From Hydrogenophaga pseudoflava (GTDB lineage: Bacteria > Pseudomonadota > Gammaproteobacteria > Burkholderiales > Burkholderiaceae_C): a stretch of 64,000 nt of DNA. A program made the translations under genes and the position numbers. Location: contig NZ_JAVHJP010000003.1 of the NCBI RefSeq assembly GCF_031020795.1, forward strand, positions 117,408-181,407, written 5' to 3'. Shown in pieces: positions 30,441 to 39,079 of this stretch. The notes beneath the pieces are model-generated. The model saw only the letters and a program-made list of their open reading frames with translations, was not told where the DNA came from and did no database searches. Numbering within the stretch: the stretch's first letter is position 1; each line of letters begins with the position of its first letter.

Positions 30441-31449
30441 CCGGGCCTCCTTCCAGCGGTGCGTACACCGTCGGCATCGCACTGGTGGTGTGGCCGGGCA
30501 CGCGCAGCACCGTGATGCGCAGGCCGTCGTCCGATCCATCGTCGCGCTCGCTGCAGATCTGCAGGGCGATCTGCTGCCCGTTGCGCCCGATGCCGGTGAT
30601 GGCGTGCCACCCCGTGCGCTGTTGGGCCCGGCGGTCCCGCGAGAAGGCGGCGTGGGCCTCGTCGTGCAGCCACAGGAAGCCGTCGCGGCGGTTCAACACC
30701 TGGTTGCGCGTGTAGCCCAGCACGCGTTCGAACGCGAGGTTCACGTCGAGGATGGCACCGGTGCGCATCGACTGCACGAAGATGGGCGTGGGACTGGCCC
30801 GGAACAGGCGCGAGAACCGGCCCTGCCCCAGGTCACGGTCCAGCTGGGTCTGCAGGCGCTGCGTCGCCTCCCGCAGATGCAGCTCCTGCGCCAGGCGCAC
30901 CTGTGTGCGGTTGAGGGACATCATCGCGGCCACGCCCACCAGACTGGCGCTCTGCGACAGCCAGTTGCGCCAGCTCACCGCAAAGCGCGGCGACCCGGCC
31001 AGCAGGCCGGCGGCGTCGGCCCAGGTCAGCAGGCCGAGCAGCGCCACCGCGCAGACCGTGGTCCAGAGCAGCCCGCGCCGGCTCAGGAAGATGCCTGCGG
31101 CGACCTGGCCCATCAGGATCAGCACGATGTTGATGGTGCGCACCGAACCGAAAAAATAGGCCGACGACGCAGCCATCCCGAACAGGAACAACACCAGCAG
31201 CCAGGCCACACTGTTGTAGCGGCGAACCTTCAGCAGCACCCAGGCCAGCGCCCCCATCACCGCCAGCACCAGCGTCATCATGCTGTCGGCGGTCACCGGC
31301 GTGCCGATGAAGCGGTCCACCGCGAACAGCGCCAGGCCCAGCACCGAGGTCATCCATGACAGGCGCATGGCGATCTCCGAACGCGCGGCCACGATGGACG
31401 GCGGCTCGGGCCATGGATCGGCTGTGGTGAGGCGGGGCGAATCGATCAA
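30433..31449 (-). CDS. Membrane protein with C-terminal PAS domain, no output domain (paralogue 1)
   Basis: 338 residues from a TTG start chosen because MIDSPRL mirrors the second paralogue's start; an ATG 27 codons later with a GGAG site is the alternative. Five to six membrane helices are followed by a coiled linker (residues about 180-205) and a PAS domain (FSRLFRASPTPIFVQSM ... LAFERVLGYTRNQVL). No effector domain. It is the first gene of the pair. Confidence 0.7.
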   Translation of the reverse strand: MIDSPRLTTADPWPEPPSIVAARSEIAMRLSWMTSVLGLALFAVDRFIGTPVTADSMMTLVLAVMGALAWVLLKVRRYNSVAWLLVLFLFGMAASSAYFFGSVRTINIVLILMGQVAAGIFLSRRGLLWTTVCAVALLGLLTWADAAGLLAGSPRFAVSWRNWLSQSASLVGVAAMMSLNRTQVRLAQELHLREATQRLQTQLDRDLGQGRFSRLFRASPTPIFVQSMRTGAILDVNLAFERVLGYTRNQVLNRRDGFLWLHDEAHAAFSRDRRAQQRTGWHAITGIGRNGQQIALQICSERDDGSDDGLRITVLRVPGHTTSAMPTVYAPLEGGPGD

Positions 31450-31614
31450 GACTGAACGGGCGGTGACGGGGCATCACCGGCAAAACGCTGGCAGACAAAA
31501 AAGGTTCGGCAGCATAACGCCATCCCGGCGGATCGATCGCGGCCCGACGGCAGGCCCGGAGCGCAATGGCATGATCTCCCGCCGTTCAACCCCACGCTCT
31601 GCGGAGACCGCAAC

Positions 31615-32223
31615 ATGTTCAAAAAGATTGCATCGGAGGCCCTGGGCCTCAGCGACATCGGATCCATCATCCAGCCCAAGGACTTTGGCAGCGTCGACGC
31701 AGACGACTACCTGTTCCACGAAGACGGCGAAAAGATCTTCTTCCTCATCAAGTCCAAGAAGGACGAATACTGCTTCACCAACCTCGCGCTGATCCATGTG
31801 GACGGCGATTCGGCCGTCTCGTCCAAGCGGTCGATCAAGCGCTACGAGTACGCCACCGAAGACATCGACCACGTGACGCTGGAAACCGCCGGCACGCTGG
31901 ACATGGACGTCGAACTCAAGTTCGTCATTGGCGGCGTGGCGTTCAGCATCGATGTCCGCAAGGTGTTCATCGAACAACTCAAGGACATCTACAAGGCGCT
32001 CATCAGCATCGGCAAACGCCAGCGCGCCGACGCCATCTGCCGCGACAACGCCCTGCGCACGCTGGATGCGACGGCCTCGATGTACAAGATCACCACCGCG
32101 GCCAGCGGCGAAGCCATCACCGCGCAGTACAACGAGATCCTGAAGAATCTCAACTCGGTGATGCTGGTCGGCTACACCAAGCGCGACTTCAGCGACGTGT
32201 TCACCAAGTACATCCACGCCTGA
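31615..32223 (+). CDS. Bacterial PH domain protein, YvbH-like
   Basis: The 202-residue protein resembles the bPH_1 family: an N-terminal pleckstrin-homology-like barrel (about residues 25-120, IFFLIKSKKDEYCFTNLALIHVDG) and a helical C-terminal extension (about 125-200) as in Bacillus YvbH. It is cytoplasmic with no signal. Its charged, lysine-rich composition and lower GC differ from neighbours. The role of these proteins is unknown. Confidence 0.7.
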   Translation: MFKKIASEALGLSDIGSIIQPKDFGSVDADDYLFHEDGEKIFFLIKSKKDEYCFTNLALIHVDGDSAVSSKRSIKRYEYATEDIDHVTLETAGTLDMDVELKFVIGGVAFSIDVRKVFIEQLKDIYKALISIGKRQRADAICRDNALRTLDATASMYKITTAASGEAITAQYNEILKNLNSVMLVGYTKRDFSDVFTKYIHA

Positions 32224-32236
32224 CCGGCGCCGCGGT

Positions 32237-32731
32237 TCAGCCGGCGTCGTCCGACCGCCGGGGCTTTGCGTAACCCGAGGCCACCCAGGCCTCGGCACTG
32301 GCCGCGTTGAGCCGGAACGTGGGCGGCACCGGCACACAGGCCAGTTCCTCACCGTATTCGTCGCTCGCGCGCAGCGTGGCCGACGCACCCTCCTCGTCGG
32401 GCACGATGGCCAGCACCACACGCAGTCGCCGGCCGTCCACCGTCACGCTCACGCTCTTGTTCAGTTCGGCATGGCGCTGCTGTTCGGATCGGCGGATGAA
32501 TTCACCGGCGGTCTTCACCAGCGTGTTGAAGGCGTTCACGTCCAGCGGCTTGGGGTTCTTCTTGTCGCGCCCCATGGTCCAGGGTCCGACGAGTGCCGGC
32601 TCGGACTGTCCGTGCAGGAACATGGCCACAGCCCAGCCGTCGTCGTCTTCGTTCTTGATCACACGCGCCGTCCAGCGCTCGTCGCTCCACACGCGGTCTT
32701 CGTGGATGGGTGCCTGGGTGTCTTCGGTCAT
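32237..32731 (-). CDS. Conserved hypothetical protein
   Basis: A 164-residue acidic cytoplasmic protein (ERWTARVIKNEDDDGWAVAMF near the start) with no motif I recognise. The ATG start MTEDTQAP is preferred over an upstream start that would add ten residues. It lies 52 bp downstream of the DUF2894 gene on the same strand, so it may belong to the four-gene cluster upstream. Confidence 0.6.
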   Translation of the reverse strand: MTEDTQAPIHEDRVWSDERWTARVIKNEDDDGWAVAMFLHGQSEPALVGPWTMGRDKKNPKPLDVNAFNTLVKTAGEFIRRSEQQRHAELNKSVSVTVDGRRLRVVLAIVPDEEGASATLRASDEYGEELACVPVPPTFRLNAASAEAWVASGYAKPRRSDDAG

Positions 32732-32783
32732 GGGGGAATGGTAAGGGCGGTGCGGGCGCACCGGGAGGGCGAGAGCGCCTCCG

Positions 32784-33197
32784 TCACTTTTTCTGACGCC
32801 CCGCTCTGGCCAGCTTGCCCGCCCCGCCCTTGCCCGCCGCTGGCGGCCGGAGCAGCCCGTGCGCCTGCTCCAGCCAGAGCAGGGTTTCGGTGTGGGTCAG
32901 GAAACGGCGCAGATAGTGCGGAGACAGCTCCCCCATGCGGGCAAGGGTTTCCAGCATCAGGCGCTGGGGGTTCAGCGGTCCGGCGTTGGGCGGGGCGCGG
33001 TCGCGCGCCTGCTGCACCCGCACTTCGGCGCCGATGCGCTCCCAGGTCTCACGAAAGCGCTGCGCGCTGCGCAGCTCGGGCCAGGGCCCCGCACCACTCG
33101 CAGTCACATCGTCGCGTGCGGCGGCGGAGGCCCGCTCGATGTGGGCGTGCAGCTCGGCCAGGAGCGAGGGTCGCGCGGCGGCGGGCTTCATTGTCAC
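32784..33197 (-). CDS. DUF2894 domain-containing protein
   Basis: The 137-residue protein matches DUF2894 in its ELSPHYLRRFLTHTETLLWLEQA core and its basic Lys/Arg-rich tail. Its GTG start overlaps the OmpA gene's stop (GTGA). It is the last gene of the DUF3348-DUF802-OmpA-DUF2894 operon. Biochemical function unknown; likely a cytoplasmic partner of the membrane complex. Confidence 0.78.
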   Translation of the reverse strand: MTMKPAAARPSLLAELHAHIERASAAARDDVTASGAGPWPELRSAQRFRETWERIGAEVRVQQARDRAPPNAGPLNPQRLMLETLARMGELSPHYLRRFLTHTETLLWLEQAHGLLRPPAAGKGGAGKLARAGRQKK

Positions 33198-33889
33198 GGT
33201 CTGGCGGCGGCAGGGGCTGCAGCGGCCGCCGTGGAGCTGGCGCGCGGCACCGGCGCCATCTCCACGCGGCGGTTGAGCGCCCGGCCCTGTTCGTCGGCGT
33301 TGCTGGCCACGGGCTGTTCGGCGCCAAAGGCCGCAGCGAACACCCGCGAGCGCGGCATGCCGCTGGTGATCAGCGCCCGCGTGACGGTGAGCGCGCGCTG
33401 GGCCGAGAGCTCGAGGTTGTCCTCGTAGCGCTGGCTCGGCCCCCGGACCACCGTCTTGTTGTCGGTGAAGCCGCTGACCATGAGCATTTCGTCGCGCTCG
33501 CCGAGGTACACCTGCAGCGGCGGCACCAGCGCCTTGAGCAGCTGTTCCCCTTCAGGGCGCAGCTGGTCGGAACTGAGGTCGAACAGCACGCTGCCGCTGA
33601 TGCCGATGCGGCCGTTGTCGAGCGTGACGCGTCCGCTGGCCAAGGGCACGGCCAGCGCCTTTTCCAGCGCCATGCGCCGGGCCTCTTCCTGCTGGCGCCT
33701 GGCGATTTCGCTTTGCAGGCTGTTGACCAGGTCCACCTGGGTGAGCAGCACGCCGATGAAGACCAGCACGAAGGCACCGACCAGACCGGCCATGAGGTCG
33801 CCGAACACGGCCCAGACGGGCGCGGTGAGCTCGGCGCTGTCGTCGCCCTCGGCCTGCGGGTCGTCCATGGCGTCGTGGAAGGCGCTCAT
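33194..33889 (-). CDS. MotB/OmpA family protein with N-terminal membrane anchor
   Basis: 231 residues with one membrane helix (about 26-49) that carries Asp31 in FGDLMAGLVGAFVLVF. This is the place of the proton-carrying aspartate of MotB (compare YADFMTAMMAFFLVM). The periplasmic OmpA peptidoglycan-binding domain follows (about 85-215; FDLSSDQLRPEG, GFTDNKTV, NRRVEM). It overlaps DUF802 upstream and DUF2894 downstream, so it is the stator-anchor half of a MotAB-type complex. No flagellar genes are nearby. Confidence 0.85.
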   Translation of the reverse strand: MSAFHDAMDDPQAEGDDSAELTAPVWAVFGDLMAGLVGAFVLVFIGVLLTQVDLVNSLQSEIARRQQEEARRMALEKALAVPLASGRVTLDNGRIGISGSVLFDLSSDQLRPEGEQLLKALVPPLQVYLGERDEMLMVSGFTDNKTVVRGPSQRYEDNLELSAQRALTVTRALITSGMPRSRVFAAAFGAEQPVASNADEQGRALNRRVEMAPVPRASSTAAAAAPAAARP

Positions 33890-36171
33890 GCCGGGGCCCC
33901 CGCCTGGGCCCTGGCGACCGGCCCACGCAGCTTGCGCAGGTCTTCGACGATGCCCTGCTGCGCGCTGATGGACAGGTCGATGACCTCGCGCGCCTGGGCC
34001 ACGTAGTAAGCCAGTTGCTCGTCGCTGCGCGCGAGCGACTGGCCGATGGCGCTCTCGACTTTCTGCAGGTTCTGCACCAGCTGCGCGTGGCTTTCGGCCA
34101 GTTGCTGCGTGCCCTGCTGGAAGGCCTCGCCCAGGCTGGCGAGCTGGGCCGCGCTGGCGGCGGCCTGTTCGGCCATGGCCTCGGCACGGCCGGCCTGCGT
34201 GCCGACGGTGTCGGCGAACTGCTGGCCCACACGGTCGAGCACGCCGGTGGCTGAGCCGACCAGGTGTTCGATGGCGGCGCGCTGCTCGCCGGTGGTCTGC
34301 TGCACCTGCTGCAGCAGGGCGCCGATCTGGCCCACCAGCTCGGCGCGCTCGCCGAGCGTGGCGTTGTCACGTTCGGCCAGGCGGCTCATCTGCTCGCGCA
34401 GCTGGCCGATCACCTCGGCCGCGGCCTTGGGGGCTTCGGACGCGGTCTGCATCAGGCGCGCCATGGGCGCTTCCAGCGCTGTGCCCAGCGTGGCCAGCTG
34501 GGTGGCCAGCGCCGCCTGCAGATCCGCCAGGCGCTGCACGGCGGCGTTGCCGCGCGCGGCCTCGTCTTCGCGCAAGGCCTGCAACTGGCGCGCGAGGGCG
34601 CCGAAGGCCTGGCCCTGCTGTTCGGACCTTGCCTGCTGGCGCTGCTGCTCGGCCTCGTGCAGGGCAGCCAGTTCGCTGCGCCACAGCCCGGCCAGCTGGT
34701 CCATGCGCTGGGCGTGCTGTTCGGTCCACGCGGCCTCGCTGGCGGTGCGGGCCTGCACCAGGGCCTCGGTCTGCGCGATCAGGCGGGCCACGCCGTCCAG
34801 GCTGCGGCCAGTCTGCTCGCTGCTGTGCTGCGTGAGGTGTGTGGCGGTGTCTTGCAGCGCCTGCAGCACCGTGCGCTGCTGCGCAAGGGTCTGTTCGCCG
34901 GCCTGCTGCCACTGGGTGCGCAGGTCCTGCGCCATGCGCTCCAGCGCGGCCGTGAGCTCGGCCTGCTGCTGCTGTTCGGCCCGGGCGCGCAGGGCCTGGG
35001 CCTCGGTCTGCGCGGCCTGCACGCTGGCCAGAAGCTGGCCGGCGCGCTGGTCGAAGCCGCTGTTGAAGGCTGCGAGCGACGTGTCCAGGCCTTGCAGCAG
35101 CCGCTGGCTCCCCTGCTCCTGCCGGTCCAGCGCACGGGTCCAGGTGTCGGCCACGGTGGCGGTGGTGGCGCTGAAACGGGCCGACAGGCCCTCGAGCTGG
35201 GCCTGCACCGCGGCGTTCACGCCTTCGTGCAGGCGGCTGGATTCGGCGGCGATGCCGGCCATGGCCTGCTGCACCACCGGCTGCAGGCCCTCGGTGGCGG
35301 CACGGGCGCTGGCGGCGAGGCTTTCGCGCAGCGACTGCTCCACCGACTTCGCCAGGCCGGTGTAGGCGGCGGCGGCTTCGCGCTGGAACTCGGCCTGGCG
35401 GGCCAGCAGGGCCTCGTCCAGCTGCTGGCTGCGGCGTTCCACCTGTTCGATGAGCGTCTGCAGATGCTGCGCGGCGGCGGGCAGGGCCTCGGCCTGGCGC
35501 TGCAAGGCCTCGAAGCTCTGCTGGCGCTGGTGCGCGGCCGAGAAGGGGCGCAGCGTGGTGGCGGCCAGTGCGTCCAGCGTGCGCAGCGCCTGGGTGCGCT
35601 CGCGCCGCGCGAGCGTGGCCATGAGGCCGAGCATGGCCGAGGTGGCGACACCGGCCACCGAGGTGCCGAAGGACAGGCCAAGGCCCTTGATGGGCGCGGC
35701 CAGCGCGGCGCGGATGGCGTTGAGGTCGGCCGAGCCTTCGAGCGCGAACACCGCGCCCTTGAAGGTGACCACCATGCCCAGGAAGGTGCCGAGCATGCCG
35801 AGCATGACCAGCAGGCCGATCAGATAGGGCGTGAGCGCCAGGCCGGGAAACGCGCTGCGCTCGCCTTCGATGCGCTGGCGCACCGCGTTGCGCAAGGGCG
35901 CGGGGACGCCGGCCAGCCAGTCGGCCAGTTGACCCAGCGGTTGCGGCACGCGGGACATGGCGGCGTTGAACCCCTCGGTGGCCTGGCCGAAGCGGCGCAA
36001 TTCCCAGGCACCGCCCAGGAAGACGGCGCCGATCAGCAGCGTCATGCCCAGCGCGAAGGCGCTGCTGCCGACGAAGCCGCTGGCCACCCAGGCCACGGCG
36101 GCCAGACCGGTGACGAAGGCCGCGACGGACAGGGCGCGGTAGGAACGGGACGAAGAGGTTTCAGTGCTCAT
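33886..36171 (-). CDS. DUF802 protein, MotA/ExbB/ZorA-like channel with long coiled coil
   Basis: 761 residues from the ATG; a TTG two codons earlier is possible. Four membrane helices (about 12-32, 36-56, 113-136, 165-188) include GMLGTFLGMV and LSFGTSVAGVATSAMLG, the pore-lining patterns of MotA/TolQ/ExbB proton channels. About 550 residues of Gln/Ala/Glu-rich coiled coil follow in the cytoplasm, with DUF802 segments. The gene overlaps both neighbours. The plan (channel plus very long cytoplasmic tail, followed by a MotB-like gene) resembles ZorA of the Zorya defence system. Confidence 0.83.
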   Translation of the reverse strand: MSTETSSSRSYRALSVAAFVTGLAAVAWVASGFVGSSAFALGMTLLIGAVFLGGAWELRRFGQATEGFNAAMSRVPQPLGQLADWLAGVPAPLRNAVRQRIEGERSAFPGLALTPYLIGLLVMLGMLGTFLGMVVTFKGAVFALEGSADLNAIRAALAAPIKGLGLSFGTSVAGVATSAMLGLMATLARRERTQALRTLDALAATTLRPFSAAHQRQQSFEALQRQAEALPAAAQHLQTLIEQVERRSQQLDEALLARQAEFQREAAAAYTGLAKSVEQSLRESLAASARAATEGLQPVVQQAMAGIAAESSRLHEGVNAAVQAQLEGLSARFSATTATVADTWTRALDRQEQGSQRLLQGLDTSLAAFNSGFDQRAGQLLASVQAAQTEAQALRARAEQQQQAELTAALERMAQDLRTQWQQAGEQTLAQQRTVLQALQDTATHLTQHSSEQTGRSLDGVARLIAQTEALVQARTASEAAWTEQHAQRMDQLAGLWRSELAALHEAEQQRQQARSEQQGQAFGALARQLQALREDEAARGNAAVQRLADLQAALATQLATLGTALEAPMARLMQTASEAPKAAAEVIGQLREQMSRLAERDNATLGERAELVGQIGALLQQVQQTTGEQRAAIEHLVGSATGVLDRVGQQFADTVGTQAGRAEAMAEQAAASAAQLASLGEAFQQGTQQLAESHAQLVQNLQKVESAIGQSLARSDEQLAYYVAQAREVIDLSISAQQGIVEDLRKLRGPVARAQAGAPA

Positions 36172-36871
36172 GGGCAAGGGCTTCGATCAGGCCGGTCACG
36201 GGCTGCAGGCGCAGGTCGAGTTCGGCGAGCAGCGTCTGCTCGAACTCGGCCGCGAAGCTCTGCAGCCAGCGCAGGTCGTCGGGGGTATCAGGTTCACGGG
36301 CCTGTGCTGCCTCGCGGCGCAAGGCCGCGAAGCGCGCCTTCAGAAAGGCCGGCAGGGTGGACAGCAGGCGCTGCTCGCGCCCGCCGAAAAAACCGTCCAT
36401 CACGGCGTCGGTGGCAGCCAGCTGCGCCATGGCCGGCGTGGACTGGGCCAGCTGCTGGCGCACGTGTTCGCGCAGCGAGTCCACGCTCATCTCCATGCGG
36501 CGCTGCTGGTCGCCCAGCCGCTGGTGGAACAGCGCGAACTCGGTATCGAGGTCGTCCGGGTCGGGCTTGTGAGCCGGCGCGGTGGTGATGGAGCGGGCCA
36601 GCACGGCGCGCACACGGTCGAGTTCGGTGCTCAGCGTGGCGTGCAGGGCCGCCGGCTCGGTGCGCGGTGGGCGGCGCGCGGCCGCCGCGCCCGCGGCCGT
36701 CACCGCCGGCTGCGCCGCGTGCAGCTCGACCGCCTCGGCCACGTTGAGCCACTGCCCCAGGCGCTCGGCCACGTCCTGCCGCGGCGCGTCGGGTGACACG
36801 CCCGCGGGCAGCGCACGCGCGAGCTGGCGCGCGAGGCCGGAAGGATGGGACAGACGGTAGGAGCTGCGCAA
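36161..36871 (-). CDS. DUF3348 family protein
   Basis: The 236-residue mainly helical protein (ALHATLSTELDRVRAVLARS; FHQRLGDQQRRMEMSVDSLR) matches DUF3348 and is probably cytoplasmic. First gene of the operon; it overlaps DUF802 by 11 bp. Helical heptad-like stretches suggest contact with the DUF802 coiled coil. Function unknown. Confidence 0.8.
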   Translation of the reverse strand: MRSSYRLSHPSGLARQLARALPAGVSPDAPRQDVAERLGQWLNVAEAVELHAAQPAVTAAGAAAARRPPRTEPAALHATLSTELDRVRAVLARSITTAPAHKPDPDDLDTEFALFHQRLGDQQRRMEMSVDSLREHVRQQLAQSTPAMAQLAATDAVMDGFFGGREQRLLSTLPAFLKARFAALRREAAQAREPDTPDDLRWLQSFAAEFEQTLLAELDLRLQPVTGLIEALAHEH

Positions 36872-37066
36872 AACGGGTCCGCGGCGCCCGGGCGGGCACC
36901 GGTGGTGATTCGGTTCGGGTGGGGATGTCCGGCCCGCCGGGGGCCGGTGCCGCGCCGGGCAACGGCCCGGGTGGCAGGGCGTAATTAGAAACGATTCGGC
37001 GGCCGGGTTTGTAACCGGCCGTGGGCGAGGCGTCCGGCGGAGGCGAGGACCCGCTCAGGCGTTCCG
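36872..37066. promoter_or_regulatory. Upstream region of the DUF3348 operon with hairpin
   Basis: The 195-bp gap follows the MFS gene on the same strand. It contains the inverted repeat CGGCCGG (37000-37006) with CCGGCCG (37015-37021), and on the minus strand TCTAAT just after it could be a -10 element. It probably holds the operon promoter and perhaps a weak terminator for the MFS gene. Confidence 0.4.
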
Positions 37067-38230
37067 TCAGGGCCGGGCCGACCGTGCCACCACCCGGTGG
37101 GCACACAGGGGCAGCAGGGCGAGCAGGGCCGCCAGCAGGGCGAAGGCGACGGGCAGGCCGAGCAGCTGCGACACGAAGCCGATGGCGGCGGGGCCGAGCA
37201 GGACCCCGGCGTAACCGGTGGTGGAGATGGCAGCGATCGCCAGGCCGGGCGCCATCACGGTCTGCGCACCGGCGCGCCGGAACAGCACCGGCACCAGGTT
37301 GGAGGCGCCCAGACCAATGCCGAAGAAGCCCGCCATCGCCGGCGCTGCCGAGGCCGCCAGCAGCACCAGCACGAAGCCGCCGACCGCGAGCAGGCCACCG
37401 GCCGTCAGCACCACCCGGTCGCCCAGGCGCGCGCACAGCGCGTCGCCGCCGAACCGCCCGGCGGTCATGGCGACCGAAAACACCATGAAACCCAAACCGC
37501 CCTGCTCCGCGGCCAGCAGACCGCCTTCGGTCAGCAGCAGCGCGCTCCAGTCGAGCACCGCGCCTTCGACCAGAAAGCACACGCCCGCCAGCAGCGCCAG
37601 CAGCAGCACCGGACCGCGCGGCCAGGCCAGCGCCGGCGCGCCGGCGGCGGGCGTGGCGCGCAGCAGGCGGGGCGCCACGCCCGCCATGGCGGCCAGCATG
37701 AGCGCCGAGCCCAGCAGCGTGCCGGCCAGCGGCGACCAACCCGCCGAGAGCAGCGCGGTCATGAAGGCCGCACCCAGCAGGCCGCCCACGCTGAACAGCG
37801 CATGGAAGCCCGACATCAGCGGCCGGCCCGCGTCGCGCTCGACCGCCAGCGCATGCACGTTCATCGCCACGTCCAGCGAACCGAGCGCCGCACCAAAGAG
37901 CATCAGGGCGAGACCGAGCGTCAGCGGCGCGTCTGCCACGGCGAGCAGCGGCAGCAGCAGGGCCACACCCAGGCCGCCCGCGATCACCACCGACCGGCTG
38001 CCGTGGCGCGCGCTGAACCAGCCGGCCCACAGCATCGCCACCACCGAACCGATGCCCAGGCACAACAGCAAGGCGCCCAGAACGCCATCGCCCACCCCGA
38101 GGCGCTGCTTGGCGAACGGCACCAGCGGCGCCCAGCAGGCCAGCCCGAAGCCCGCGACGAGGAAGGCCAGGCGCGTGGCCAGGCGGGTGGCGGGGCTGTC
38201 GGCACCCACCGTCAACACAGCAGCGGTCAT
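37067..38230 (-). CDS. MFS transporter
   Basis: The 387-residue inner-membrane protein has 12 predicted helices in two similar halves; WAGWFSARHGSRSVV is the inter-helix 2/3 signature of the superfamily. It resembles the YbjJ-like group. It lies 7 bp after the DeoR-type regulator gene and is likely controlled by it. The substrate may be a sugar acid given the glycerate genes upstream, which is inference. Confidence 0.85.
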   Translation of the reverse strand: MTAAVLTVGADSPATRLATRLAFLVAGFGLACWAPLVPFAKQRLGVGDGVLGALLLCLGIGSVVAMLWAGWFSARHGSRSVVIAGGLGVALLLPLLAVADAPLTLGLALMLFGAALGSLDVAMNVHALAVERDAGRPLMSGFHALFSVGGLLGAAFMTALLSAGWSPLAGTLLGSALMLAAMAGVAPRLLRATPAAGAPALAWPRGPVLLLALLAGVCFLVEGAVLDWSALLLTEGGLLAAEQGGLGFMVFSVAMTAGRFGGDALCARLGDRVVLTAGGLLAVGGFVLVLLAASAAPAMAGFFGIGLGASNLVPVLFRRAGAQTVMAPGLAIAAISTTGYAGVLLGPAAIGFVSQLLGLPVAFALLAALLALLPLCAHRVVARSARP

Positions 38231-38237
38231 GAATGCA

Positions 38238-39014
38238 TCACTCCGGCCTGTCTGCTTTGAGCACCTGCGTGCCCTGCTTCGCCAGCGCCTTCAGGAAGGC
38301 GAAGTCGGCGTCGTGTTCGACCACGAAATGGTCGATCTCGCGGGTGGGGGTGACCCGGTGCGGCAGCAGCAGGCCGAGCTTGTCGTTGGTGGCCATGGCC
38401 ACGCAGCGCTGGCTGGCGGCGCGCAGCGCGCGCTTGAAAGCGGCGTCGGCCGCGTCCACGGTGCAGATGCCGGTCTCCACCAGCACGCCGCAGGTGCCGA
38501 GGAAGCAGCGCTGGATGTTCATCTGCCCCACGGCGAGCACCGCGGTGGCGTCGATGCAGCCGCCCACCAGCGGGTCCACCGCGCCGCCCACCATGATCAG
38601 GTGCACGTCCTGGCGGCGCAGCAGCGCGGCGGCGATGTCCACCGAGTTGGTGGCCACGGTGAGGGCGTACTCCGGCGGCAGGCACTGCGCCAGCGCGAGG
38701 TTGGTGCTGCTGCTGTCGAGAAACAGGAATTCGCCGGGTTCGATGATGGCGACCGCCGCCCGCGCCAGCGCGGCCTTGCGCTCGCGCTGCTCGTCCATGC
38801 GCACCGCCATGGGCGTGGCGCCGGGCAGCGGCGGCAGCGCGCCGCCGTAGACGCGGCGGCACAGGCCTTCACCGGCCAGCGCGCGCAGGTCGCGGCGGAT
38901 GGCGTCTTCCGACACCTCGAATTCGGCGGCCAGCGTGGCCGCCACCACGGACTGGCCCTGGGCCAGCCGTGAGGCAATCTGGTCGCGACGCGCCAGGGGG
39001 ATGTCCGTGTTCAT
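38238..39014 (-). CDS. DeoR/GlpR family transcriptional regulator
   Basis: 258 residues: an N-terminal DeoR winged helix (RRDQIASRLAQGQSVVAATLA; EVSEDAIRRDLRAL) and a C-terminal sugar-phosphate-sensing domain with FLDSSST and NDKLGLLLP. The ATG start MNTDIPL is preceded by direct repeats. Precedes an MFS gene and follows the glycerate kinase gene on the same strand, so it may respond to a three-carbon phosphate. Confidence 0.87.
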   Translation of the reverse strand: MNTDIPLARRDQIASRLAQGQSVVAATLAAEFEVSEDAIRRDLRALAGEGLCRRVYGGALPPLPGATPMAVRMDEQRERKAALARAAVAIIEPGEFLFLDSSSTNLALAQCLPPEYALTVATNSVDIAAALLRRQDVHLIMVGGAVDPLVGGCIDATAVLAVGQMNIQRCFLGTCGVLVETGICTVDAADAAFKRALRAASQRCVAMATNDKLGLLLPHRVTPTREIDHFVVEHDADFAFLKALAKQGTQVLKADRPE

Positions 39015-39028
39015 GCGCGCATCATATC

Positions 39029-39068
39029 GTGCACAAACAAGAAAAACAACATGCACAAACGTGCAAAC
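39029..39068. promoter_or_regulatory. Direct repeats TGCACAAAC upstream of the deoR-type gene
   Basis: TGCACAAAC occurs at 39030-39038 and 39052-39060, with a shorter TGCAAAC at 39062-39068, in an A-rich stretch between ttuD and the regulator start. DeoR/GlpR regulators often bind direct repeats. Candidate autoregulatory operator. Confidence 0.55.
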
Positions 39069-39079
39069 CACCCGCGATG

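Noticed and set aside
33194-36171. Flagellar motor genes motA/motB
   Set aside because: The channel protein has a long coiled-coil extension and DUF802 segments, the partners are DUF3348 and DUF2894, and no flagellar genes are nearby.
32784-36871. Calling the DUF802/OmpA cluster a Zorya defence system
   Set aside because: ZorC/ZorD or ZorE genes are absent and no defence genes flank it. Only the membrane-channel plan is shared, so it is reported as Zorya-like in architecture only.
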